Assembly (NCBI GenBank): GCA_029060585.1
Contig: JAIDTS010000443.1
Location: 1-5,510 of the forward strand
Reading direction: 5' to 3'
Length of the DNA stretch: 5,510 bases
Source of the DNA: Muribaculaceae bacterium
Lineage (GTDB): Bacteria > Bacteroidota > Bacteroidia > Bacteroidales > Muribaculaceae
Below are positions 1 to 5,222 of this stretch, piece after piece (within the stretch, counting starts at the first letter, position 1; each line of letters starts with the position of its first letter). The position numbers were made by a program, and so were the translations under genes. Under the pieces are notes generated by a model. It ran no database searches, was not told where the DNA came from, and saw nothing but the letters and a program-made list of their open reading frames with translations.

Positions 1-44
1 GCCATGCTTACGAGTACACGGTCGTGGCTTACGATTCGCGCTAA
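1..44 (+). CDS. Possible C-terminal tail of a plus-strand gene cut by the window edge
   Basis: Reading from base 3 on the plus strand gives HAYEYTVVAYDSR followed by TAA at 42-44. The beta-strand-like alternation (YEYTVVAY) resembles the end of a beta-sandwich or fibronectin-type domain, and the gene would converge on the nitroreductase, leaving 47 bp between the two stops. The plus frame starting at base 1 is also open, to TGA at 76-78, but its peptide looks less protein-like. With only 13 codons visible, neither the reality of the gene nor its function can be settled. A minus-strand gene starting just at the left edge (ATG at 5-3) cannot be excluded. Confidence 0.25.
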   Translation, partial: HAYEYTVVAYDSR

Positions 45-91
45 TCCGGAGAGCGTGACGGGTAGCTTTATGAAGTGAAATAGTGTCGCAG

Positions 92-778
92 TTATAGAGG
101 CGAATCCACCCAGTGGAACTTGTCGCGTCCGGCTCCTACTTCGAAGTTATACATGGCGATGCCGAGGTCGATCTTTGTGTAGCCTACGAGTGACGACCCC
201 TTGATAGGCTTGACTTTGTCTTCCGGTATGTATTCAAAGTAAAACTTCTGCTGGTTGATGGCGGTAGGTGCCAACAAGGCTGCCTCCACTCCGTTCTTAA
301 ACCATTCAGGAGAGTCAGGAGTTACATTGCTTACCTGATCCGGGCGTTTGATTTTGTGGTTTCCATCGCCGTCGGTCTCGCCGTAGCCTATGGATATACA
401 GAGCAAGATCTTCTCATCGCTCCCCACTTCGAAGGCTCCATCTATCTTTTTGTAGGTCAAGCCTACGAAGCATGTGTTGAGCCCTATGCTCTGAGCGTAA
501 AGCACAAGCTTCTCCCCATAGTATCCCGCTCTGTATTCCAACGAGTCGGACTTCTTTCCGATGATCATAATATAGTTAGACACGTTGGAGAATTTACCAT
601 ATGAAAGAAAACCCTTGAATGCTTTTCTCTCATTTTGCACTAACTGCATATTTAGATTCCCCTCGTGGTTTAGTTTGGAGATTTCATCCTTCAGGGCCTT
701 GACGGCACTTTCCTCAAGAGGACGGTCCTGATATTTTCTTACTGAGTGTCTCTCCTTAAGAACTTCAAGTTCTGTCAT
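92..778 (-). CDS. Nitroreductase family protein (TM1586-like FMN oxidoreductase)
   Basis: A 228-residue protein, probably a cytoplasmic FMN-dependent NAD(P)H oxidoreductase; its substrate cannot be told from sequence. The N-terminus carries the FMN-phosphate-binding signature ERHSVRKYQDRPL (residues 9-21, Arg10/Ser12/Arg14). GLNTCFVGLTYKK (about 99-111) matches the GLGTCWxG-type segment, and ALLAPTAINQQKFYFEY (167-183) matches the APSAxNxQPWxF flavin-site motif. DLGIAMYNFEVGA (204-216) is the usual C-terminal helix. In classical nitroreductases the APSxxNxQPW motif comes before the GLG segment; here it comes after, as I recall for the 'putative TM nitroreductase' family (PF14512). There is no signal peptide or membrane segment. 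The ATG at 778 is only 5 nt beyond the tex stop and is directly followed by the conserved N-terminal motif, so the start is credible. It is the last gene of the fur-tex unit and is probably translationally coupled to tex. No clear terminator follows it. The family call is firm and the substrate unknown. Confidence 0.9.
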   Translation of the reverse strand: MTELEVLKERHSVRKYQDRPLEESAVKALKDEISKLNHEGNLNMQLVQNERKAFKGFLSYGKFSNVSNYIMIIGKKSDSLEYRAGYYGEKLVLYAQSIGLNTCFVGLTYKKIDGAFEVGSDEKILLCISIGYGETDGDGNHKIKRPDQVSNVTPDSPEWFKNGVEAALLAPTAINQQKFYFEYIPEDKVKPIKGSSLVGYTKIDLGIAMYNFEVGAGRDKFHWVDSPL

Positions 779-783
779 TAGTT

Positions 784-2952
784 CTATTTTTTTAATGGTT
801 CTGTCATTAATTCAAGACCGATGCGTTTGCGTGTACGGTCGATGTCTATTACCTTGACTTCAATGCGCTGGCCGAGCTTCAGTACTTCTCCTACTGAAGA
901 TATACGTCTCTTTGATATCCGTGAGATATGAAGAAGACCATTTTCTTTTATGCCGAGATTAACGAATGCCCCGAAAGCGGTGATATTGTTGACGATGCCC
1001 GGAAGTATCATTCCTTCCTCCAAGTGATCGAAATCCTCAATTCCCGGTGTAAAAGCTTCGTTGTCATCATCGGTGCGAGGATCGCGTCCCGGCTTTTTTA
1101 ATTCGGAGATGATATCAGTCATAGTCTCTATGCCTCCAATCCCTTTATCGGCAAGTGCCTTTATGTCGATGCTGACGAGCAGTTCTTCTTGTGCTGGAAG
1201 TCCCGAAACGTCGCGACGTATACTCTTGGCCATCTCTTTTACCATCCCATAGCTCTCAGGATGTATGCCGGTGTTGTCAAGTGGTTCGTCACCACCCGGA
1301 ATACGCAGGAATCCTGCGCTCAATTCAAACGCCTTGTCGCCAAGGCGAGGCACTTTCCTCAATTCCTTTCGAGTCCTGAAATCACCGTTGGCAGTCCGGT
1401 AAGCAACTATGTTTTTAGCAAGAGCCGGTCCTATTCCTGACACGTATGAGAGAAGTTGCTCGCTGGCAGTGTTGACATCCACTCCAACTGCATTGACGCA
1501 GCTCATGACAGTATAGTCGAGCATATCCTTGAGTTTGGTTTGGTCTACATCGTGTTGATATTGACCTACCCCAATCGATTTTGGATCAATCTTTACGAGT
1601 TCAGCCAGTGGGTCGATAAGACGGCGACCTATGGAGACGGCTCCGCGCACAGTGACATCCTTATCCGGAAACTCTTTCCTTGCTACATCCGAAGCCGAAT
1701 ATACTGACGCCCCGTTTTCATTGACGATATAGACCGCCTTTTCCGGTACAAGACCGCTCCCTTTTACGAATTTTTCGGTCTCGCGCGATGCCGTGCCATT
1801 CCCGATTGCCACAGTGTCAAGTCGGTGCTTTCGGATAAGTTGCTCTATGGTCTTGTGAGCTCCATCGAAGTCATTGCGGGGTGGCACGGGATATATCACA
1901 GAATCGTCAAGAAGATTACCTTGCTGGTCAAGAGCCACGACTTTGCACCCTGTCCTGTAACCGGGATCAATGGCAAGAATGCGGTGCCCTTTTAACGGTG
2001 CACCGAGAAGGAGTTGGCGCAGGTTGCCGGCAAATATGTCAATGGCCACCTTGTCGGCTTCCTCTTTCAACGAGGCTGATACTTCAGTCTCTACGGATGG
2101 ACATAGAAGCCTTTTCGCGGCATCTTCCACTGCAGCATCGATGATGTCTGAACATTCTCTCGATGCATAATGTGGGCCGAAATTATCCATCAGCTTTTCA
2201 CGCAATTCTGCCCCTTTCTCAGGCAACTCATATTTCACTTTTACGAGTCCTTCTGTCTCTGCCCTTCTAAGGGCCAAGTATTGATGGGATGGCATTCGCC
2301 TCACACTCTGCGAGAAATCAGCATATTGGGCAAAAGGAGAAGCTTTCAGTTCGTCGTCCTTACCCTTTGCGGGAGTGCAGGAAATTGAGGCTACCCGCTG
2401 GTAATGATTGCGAGTGATATTTCTGAGCCGGGGAGATTCTGATGCCCATTCAGCTATTATATCGGAAGCCCCTTCAAGAGCTTCCTGCACATCCTTGACG
2501 TCATTTTTCCCGACAAACCGCCGTGCTGCCTCACTGCAGTCGTCAGGACGCCCGGACATTATTATTTTAGCGAGAGGTTCGAGTCCTTTTTCGCGCGCAA
2601 TTGTGGCTCGAGTACGCTTTTTAGGTTTGTATGGAGCGTAGATATCCTCCAATTCGGTCATGGATGAAGCCTTGTCGAGCAGTTCGGCAGTCTTGGCGTC
2701 AAGGGCATCGGCATTAGCTATCGCATCGCGGATGAAGTCCCGGCGTGCCTCGAGCTCACGTTGCGACTTGAGAGCTGCCTCAACTCCGCGGACAGCCACT
2801 TCGTCCATACTTCCGGTCAGCTCCTTGCGGTAACGGCTTATGAAAGGAACCGTTGCCCCTTCATCCAGTAGCTTGATGACAGCAGCTACCCCTTTTTGTG
2901 GCAGCCCGGTCCTTGCCGCAACTCCCTTCAATATGATATCTTCTTTCTCCAT
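784..2952 (-). CDS. tex: Tex, S1-domain RNA-binding transcription accessory protein
   Basis: A 722-residue cytoplasmic protein with full-length Tex architecture. Tex is a conserved nucleic-acid-binding protein linked to transcription, expression of toxin and virulence genes, and stress survival; its molecular role is still poorly defined. Visible parts: a helical N-terminal Tex domain (about 1-200, with EGATVPFISRYRKELTGSMD at 31-50); a YqgF/RNase H-like domain (about 323-450, with AIDPGYRTGCK at 327-337, AIGNGTASRETE at 382-393 and the NENGASVYSASDVARKEFP segment beginning at 411); tandem helix-hairpin-helix motifs (about 490-552, with VSGIGPALAKNIVAYR at 504-519 and KVPRLGDKAFELSAGFLRI at 533-551); and a C-terminal S1 domain (about 644-716, with GIVNNITAFGAFVNLG and GLLHIS). 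The start ATG lies 10 nt after the fur-like stop with no strong Shine-Dalgarno, as is usual in Bacteroidota. The gene ends TTA AAA AAA TAG, and this A7 run lies 5 nt from the next start. Codons and domains are intact with no frameshift. Confidence 0.97.
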   Translation of the reverse strand: MEKEDIILKGVAARTGLPQKGVAAVIKLLDEGATVPFISRYRKELTGSMDEVAVRGVEAALKSQRELEARRDFIRDAIANADALDAKTAELLDKASSMTELEDIYAPYKPKKRTRATIAREKGLEPLAKIIMSGRPDDCSEAARRFVGKNDVKDVQEALEGASDIIAEWASESPRLRNITRNHYQRVASISCTPAKGKDDELKASPFAQYADFSQSVRRMPSHQYLALRRAETEGLVKVKYELPEKGAELREKLMDNFGPHYASRECSDIIDAAVEDAAKRLLCPSVETEVSASLKEEADKVAIDIFAGNLRQLLLGAPLKGHRILAIDPGYRTGCKVVALDQQGNLLDDSVIYPVPPRNDFDGAHKTIEQLIRKHRLDTVAIGNGTASRETEKFVKGSGLVPEKAVYIVNENGASVYSASDVARKEFPDKDVTVRGAVSIGRRLIDPLAELVKIDPKSIGVGQYQHDVDQTKLKDMLDYTVMSCVNAVGVDVNTASEQLLSYVSGIGPALAKNIVAYRTANGDFRTRKELRKVPRLGDKAFELSAGFLRIPGGDEPLDNTGIHPESYGMVKEMAKSIRRDVSGLPAQEELLVSIDIKALADKGIGGIETMTDIISELKKPGRDPRTDDDNEAFTPGIEDFDHLEEGMILPGIVNNITAFGAFVNLGIKENGLLHISRISKRRISSVGEVLKLGQRIEVKVIDIDRTRKRIGLELMTEPLKK

Positions 2953-2962
2953 ATATGATAAA

Positions 2963-3418
2963 TTAACTCTTAGTATTCCGTAATATTGTGTCTGAATCAG
3001 TTTGACATTTTGGGCATATTCCCTTTATCATTAGGTTGATTGATTTCACCTTGAAGTCATCGGGAAGCTTTAATTCGGGCAAGGATATGCTGTCAAGACA
3101 GTATAATTCACCACATTTCTCGCAGTAGAAATGTGGATGCTGGTCTGATGCGGTGTGATGATGCTCCGCATGGCATACTTCATATTTCAAGGAGCGGCTG
3201 CCGTCTTCAATTACATGGATGATCTCTTTCTCGGAAAAAAGCTGGAGCACACGGAAGATACTTCCTTTGTCCATCGGCGCCAAGGTTATCTCCAGATCCG
3301 CAAGATTGACCGGATGAGAGTTCCCCATCAGCTCCTTCAAGACAAGTATCCTGTTGGCCGTCGGTTTGATGCCTTTCCCTGTCAATATATTTTCGAGATC
3401 AGTATGCGTCATATTCAT
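2963..3418 (-). CDS. Fur-family metal-responsive transcriptional regulator
   Basis: A 151-residue DNA-binding repressor, probably dimeric and cytoplasmic. The N-terminal winged helix spans about residues 5-75: GIKPTANRILVLKEL (16-30) is the Fur-type first helix region, and GSIFRVLQLFSEKEIIHVIE (52-71) matches the recognition helix and wing (usual form TVYRxLxxLxxxGLI). The C-terminal dimerisation and metal domain has a His-rich run (H83, H86-H88, H94, H96) and two CxxC pairs, C99/C102 and C135/C138, forming the typical structural zinc site. The sequence cannot decide between Fur, Zur and PerR specificity; the tight linkage to a flavin reductase makes metal or peroxide sensing plausible (inference). 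It is first in an operon with tex (10-nt gap). The start is ATG at 3418; a second in-frame ATG two codons in (3412) is also possible, because the promoter box sits so close that the leader would be only a few bases. Confidence 0.92.
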   Translation of the reverse strand: MNMTHTDLENILTGKGIKPTANRILVLKELMGNSHPVNLADLEITLAPMDKGSIFRVLQLFSEKEIIHVIEDGSRSLKYEVCHAEHHHTASDQHPHFYCEKCGELYCLDSISLPELKLPDDFKVKSINLMIKGICPKCQTDSDTILRNTKS

Positions 3419-3426
3419 GTTTTTTG

Positions 3427-3434
3427 CAAAGTTA
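3427..3434 (-). promoter_or_regulatory. Bacteroidota-type -7 promoter box for the fur-tex-nitroreductase unit
   Basis: On the minus strand this reads TAACTTTG, an exact match to the Bacteroidota -7 consensus TAnnTTTG. It continues as TAACTTTGCAAA, creating an 8-bp palindrome TTTGCAAA (3423-3430). Only 8 nt separate the box from the fur ATG, so transcription would start almost at the start codon. I see no good TTTG -33 element at the usual 19-21 bp spacing; the nearest upstream TTTG is about 33 bp away. No clear Fur-type 7-1-7 operator overlaps it. Confidence 0.6.
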
Positions 3435-3512
3435 ATAAATTTTTCGTGCTATCTGGCCATAAAGACTCAAATTTTCGAAGTAAAATCAGGTCGGATAACT
3501 AATAATTATGCT

Positions 3513-3528
3513 CCAGACTTCAGTCTGG
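3513..3528. repeat. Palindrome CCAGACT-TC-AGTCTGG
   Basis: A perfect 7-bp inverted repeat with a 2-nt centre lies about 80 bp upstream of the fur promoter box. As RNA it would form a small hairpin with a loop of about four bases. No run of T follows on either strand, so it is a poor intrinsic terminator. It may be a dispersed palindromic repeat or a protein-binding site. Confidence 0.6.
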
Positions 3529-3563
3529 CCGTCATGGACTATTGACTTTAAGAATAATTGCAG

Positions 3564-3587
3564 AATCGGCAGGTATACCTGCCGATT
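3564..3587. repeat. Perfect 24-bp palindrome flanked by 8-bp direct repeats
   Basis: The half-site AATCGGCAGGTA (3564-3575) is followed directly by its exact reverse complement (3576-3587), with no spacer. The core CGGCAGG-TATA-CCTGCCG would fold into a strong hairpin. The 8-mer ATTGCAGA occurs at 3557-3564 and again at 3588-3595, so the palindrome sits between short direct repeats; the left copy shares one base with it. A T-run suited to termination is missing on both strands. Confidence 0.75.
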
Positions 3588-3655
3588 ATTGCAGATTTGT
3601 TTAGATTGGAAGATATAAATACATGGTCTATGTTTAGTAGCTTTCTAAATCATGG

Positions 3656-3674
3656 TGTCCTAAAATTTAGGACA
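3656..3674. repeat. Palindromic repeat, copy 1 (TGTCCTAAA-A-TTTAGGACA)
   Basis: A perfect inverted repeat with 9-bp arms around a single central A (3665). With one extra base on the left (3655-3674) it forms the 20-mer GTGTCCTAAAATTTAGGACA, which recurs exactly at 3688-3707. The centres of the two copies are 33 bp apart, close to three helical turns, which would place two bound proteins on roughly the same face of the DNA. Confidence 0.8.
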
Positions 3675-3681
3675 GAAATCA

Positions 3682-3714
3682 ATAAAAGTGTCCTAAAATT
3701 TAGGACACTTTTAT
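3682..3714. repeat. Palindromic repeat, copy 2, extended to 16-bp arms
   Basis: The second copy of the 20-mer (3688-3707) lies inside a longer perfect inverted repeat: 16-bp arms around A3698, reading outward from TCCTAAA through AAAAGTG to ATAAAAG. RNA from either strand would form a long stem ending in a short U-rich stretch (CTTTTAT), so this could act as a weak bidirectional terminator. As a terminator for the esterase it is far away, about 215 nt beyond the stop. ATCATG occurs on both sides of the pair (3649-3654 and 3713-3718), which may mark the limits of a small inserted element. Confidence 0.8.
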
Positions 3715-3776
3715 CATGATATTTAAATTTCTCACGTTTTAATTTATTGAATTGTGTAGCTTTCTCTGCGTACTCC

Positions 3777-3795
3777 GGCCGACGCGAAGCCGGCC
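3777..3795 (-). repeat. GC-rich hairpin with TTCG-containing loop region
   Basis: On the minus strand GGCCG (3795-3791) pairs with CGGCC (3781-3777), and an inner GC-TTC-GC segment can extend the stem with a 2-nt bulge. The same bases also form a 7-bp direct repeat CCGGCCG (3775-3781 and 3790-3796). It stands out as a GC-rich island in AT-rich DNA, about 135 nt beyond the esterase stop. It may be a terminator without a U-tract or part of a dispersed repeat. Confidence 0.45.
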
Positions 3796-3929
3796 GTATA
3801 CTCAGCGAGCTTGCCACAACCGAGTCACGAATCCCATAAAGACTTGATACTCTGCTCCTCTGTGCTCTCTGTGTGAAATTTTCGAGCATGCATAAGTGGA
3901 GTCATAGTATCTAATATAGGTAAAAGCAC

Positions 3930-4775
3930 CTACTCAAATCCGATGGACAGAAAATGCAGTATCGGGGCAAGGCCGGTGATCCAGTAATACCAGCCGTGCA
4001 CTCCGCTGCGCATACGGTAGTCGATTGGGACACCCTGTTTCTTCATGGCGAGAAAGAATCCGACATTACCTTCATAGAAGTAGTCGTTGTCGCCACAATC
4101 GGCGTACCATCGTATACCCTTAAGCTGTTCGATTGTCTGTGGCGTGGCGTTCGTCACATATGCTGATGGATCATTGGCGATAAGAGAAGCTGCATAGTCC
4201 TTGTCTGTCTGTGCCATTTGGCTTTGCTCCGGATGTCCGAGGATGCCACTCATGGCGCACGACGCTCCATATACGTCCGGATGTTTCTGGGCGTAGGCGA
4301 TAGCCGCTTCTCCACCCATTGACGCTCCCGTGATGGCTCGATGCTTCTTATCCGCGATGGTCTTATACGTAGAATCGATCAGCGGAATCAGCTCATTGTG
4401 AAAATACGACTCATAATCCCAGCCGGGAACTGAAAAGTAGCCCAAATGCTGTCCGAGATGAAAATCACCATTGCCGCTGGCATCCGGCATTACGATAATC
4501 ATAGGCACAGCCATTCCGGAGCGGATGGCATCGTCGGCTATCTGAGGCACGTTGCCCATGCTTATCCACATCTCATGCGTGCCTCCCGCCGGGTGAAACA
4601 GGTACAAGACAGGATAACGCCGGTCGCTGTCTTCATATCCGTCAGGCAGATATATGGAGAAATCCTTATTGACACCCAACACGTCACTGCTCATCGAGCA
4701 ATGTTCCACAGTGCCGTTTCCCGGCAGATTGCCAAAATGATGTACGGCCTTACGCCGTTCCAATAGCTTTCCCAT
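3930..4775 (-). CDS. Esterase-D-type alpha/beta hydrolase (putative esterase)
   Basis: A 281-residue serine hydrolase of the putative esterase family (PF00756), which contains S-formylglutathione hydrolases, feruloyl and acetyl-xylan esterases and enterochelin esterases. The strand leading in is GTVEHCSMSSDVLGVNKDFSIYLPDGY (from 21), then YPVLYLFHPAGG (54-65). The nucleophile elbow is GASMGG (150-155, Ser152). The acid is probably Asp229 or Asp231 in YADCGDNDYF, and the histidine is His260 in GVHGWYYW. All triad parts are present, so the enzyme should be active. Many relatives that act on plant polysaccharides are exported, but the N-terminus here (MGKLLERRKAVHHF) is basic without a hydrophobic core, so it appears cytoplasmic. 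It starts 9 nt after the GNAT stop and should be co-transcribed with it. An internal ATG (Met28) is a less likely start because GTVEHCS before it is conserved in the family. Substrate unknown. Confidence 0.9.
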   Translation of the reverse strand: MGKLLERRKAVHHFGNLPGNGTVEHCSMSSDVLGVNKDFSIYLPDGYEDSDRRYPVLYLFHPAGGTHEMWISMGNVPQIADDAIRSGMAVPMIIVMPDASGNGDFHLGQHLGYFSVPGWDYESYFHNELIPLIDSTYKTIADKKHRAITGASMGGEAAIAYAQKHPDVYGASCAMSGILGHPEQSQMAQTDKDYAASLIANDPSAYVTNATPQTIEQLKGIRWYADCGDNDYFYEGNVGFFLAMKKQGVPIDYRMRSGVHGWYYWITGLAPILHFLSIGFE

Positions 4776-4784
4776 GGTGGTATC

Positions 4785-5087
4785 TTATCTTCGTCGGTCG
4801 ATTCGGCATGCTACCGGGCCGGAGCATACGAGATGGTATTCGGGATGCCGCTTGAACCATGCTACGGCGTATGAACACGTGGCGGCTATCTTGTTGCCTT
4901 CGGCTAAGATTTTGTCGGCAGCGAGTTTTACAAGCTTACCTGCTATCCCTTCTCCTCTCAGTGATGGATCTACATATGTATGGTCGATAGTCGACACTCC
5001 GTCCTGTGTCGGAAACGTCACTTCGGCTACCACATCGCCTGAGCTGTCGGTGGCATATATCCTGTCTTTTTCTGTTATGAATTCCAT
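4785..5087 (-). CDS. Small YjdJ-like GNAT N-acetyltransferase
   Basis: A 100-residue single-domain protein of the short GCN5-related acetyltransferase type (PF14542), about the usual length for that family. It would use acetyl-CoA; the acceptor is unknown. Visible motifs: an N-terminal beta meander with AEVTFPTQDG (21-30); IDHTYVDPSLRGEGIAGKLV (34-53), which contains the acetyl-CoA pyrophosphate loop RGEGIA (44-49); and the family-typical ATCSYAVAWFKRHPEYHLV (69-87) with Cys71 followed by Ser-Tyr. The ATG at 5087 fits the family start; the upstream bases show no Shine-Dalgarno and no clear TAnnTTTG box. It is the first gene of a pair with the esterase, and the HMA terminator lies about 90 bp upstream, so the pair must have its own promoter in 5088-5175. 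Confidence 0.88.
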   Translation of the reverse strand: MEFITEKDRIYATDSSGDVVAEVTFPTQDGVSTIDHTYVDPSLRGEGIAGKLVKLAADKILAEGNKIAATCSYAVAWFKRHPEYHLVCSGPVACRIDRRR

Positions 5088-5175
5088 GGTAGTAATTTTT
5101 TATTGTAGTATAATATGATAACGTGTTGGAGGCCTATGTGGTTGATTGGTTGACTCAATATCTTTTAATACGAAA
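5088..5175 (-). promoter_or_regulatory. Probable promoter region of the GNAT-esterase unit
   Basis: These bases lie between the HMA terminator and the GNAT start. They are AT-rich near the gene (TATCATATTATACTACAATA on the minus strand) but hold no exact TAnnTTTG box. A tandem GGTTGATT/GGTTGACT (5140-5155, plus strand) is the only small repeat. A promoter is inferred from position, not from a recognised motif. Confidence 0.3.
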
Positions 5176-5202
5176 GCCCCGCCTCAAAAACAGAGACGGG
5201 GC
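5176..5202 (-). terminator. Intrinsic terminator of the HMA gene
   Basis: On the minus strand GCCCCGTCTC (5202-5193) and GAGGCGGGGC (5185-5176) form a 10-bp stem with one A-C mismatch and a U-rich loop (TGTTTTT), followed by TTTCGTATT. It lies 20 nt after the TGA of the HMA gene, the usual distance, and separates that gene from the GNAT-esterase unit. Confidence 0.8.
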
Positions 5203-5222
5203 CTTGGTATTGGGAGGAATTT

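Larger units (their letters stand above)
3650..3889 (-). other. Questionable 79-codon open frame, probably repeat-derived
   Basis: An ATG-started frame encodes a basic, low-complexity-looking peptide with no domain I recognise. The N-terminal NFTQRAQRSRV part comes from the CACAGAG-type degenerate repeat on the minus strand. The C-terminal end is SVLNFRT repeated twice, because the palindromic repeats are spaced 33 bp apart, which keeps the frame. The frame therefore tracks non-coding repeats rather than a fold. Peptides of this NFTQRAQR type are, from memory, common mis-annotations in Bacteroidales and other genomes. I do not think it is a real gene, but it may well be annotated as a hypothetical protein. 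Confidence 0.4.
3435..3929. other. Long intergenic region rich in palindromes, no convincing gene
   Basis: About 500 bp separate the esterase stop from the fur promoter. The interval is AT-rich and holds five self-complementary elements: 3513-3528, 3564-3587, 3656-3674, 3682-3714 and a GC-rich hairpin at 3777-3795. The part nearest the esterase contains a CTCTGTGCTCTCTGTGTGAAA-type sequence (about 3857-3878), which resembles a degenerate repeat I recall from intergenic regions of many bacteria. The one sizeable open frame here (3889-3650, minus) looks repeat-derived and is listed separately. No tRNA, transposase or riboswitch was recognised. Confidence 0.7.

Noticed and set aside
3419..3500. 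Fur-box autoregulatory operator near the fur promoter
   Set aside because: I found only the short TTTGCAAA palindrome and a TTCGAA; no convincing 7-1-7 inverted repeat is present.
3155..3545. Plus-strand open frames overlapping the fur-like gene and its upstream region
   Set aside because: They are antisense to a well-supported Fur-family gene and read through its promoter; no motif supports them.
3629..3636. Plus-strand TATGTTTA as a promoter for an RNA across the palindromes
   Set aside because: It misses the consensus at the last base (A for G) and no proper -33 TTTG is at the right distance; too weak to call.
3655..3707. Two repeats as a minimal CRISPR array
   Set aside because: There are only two copies with a 13-bp spacer, the repeats are fully palindromic, and no cas gene is near.
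4446..4766. 106-codon plus-strand open frame opposite the esterase
   Set aside because: It lies wholly antisense to a gene with an intact catalytic triad and shows no domain or motif; it is a shadow frame.
4774..5118. 114-codon plus-strand open frame opposite the GNAT gene
   Set aside because: The minus-strand frame has clear GNAT motifs and family length, while the plus frame has no recognisable feature.
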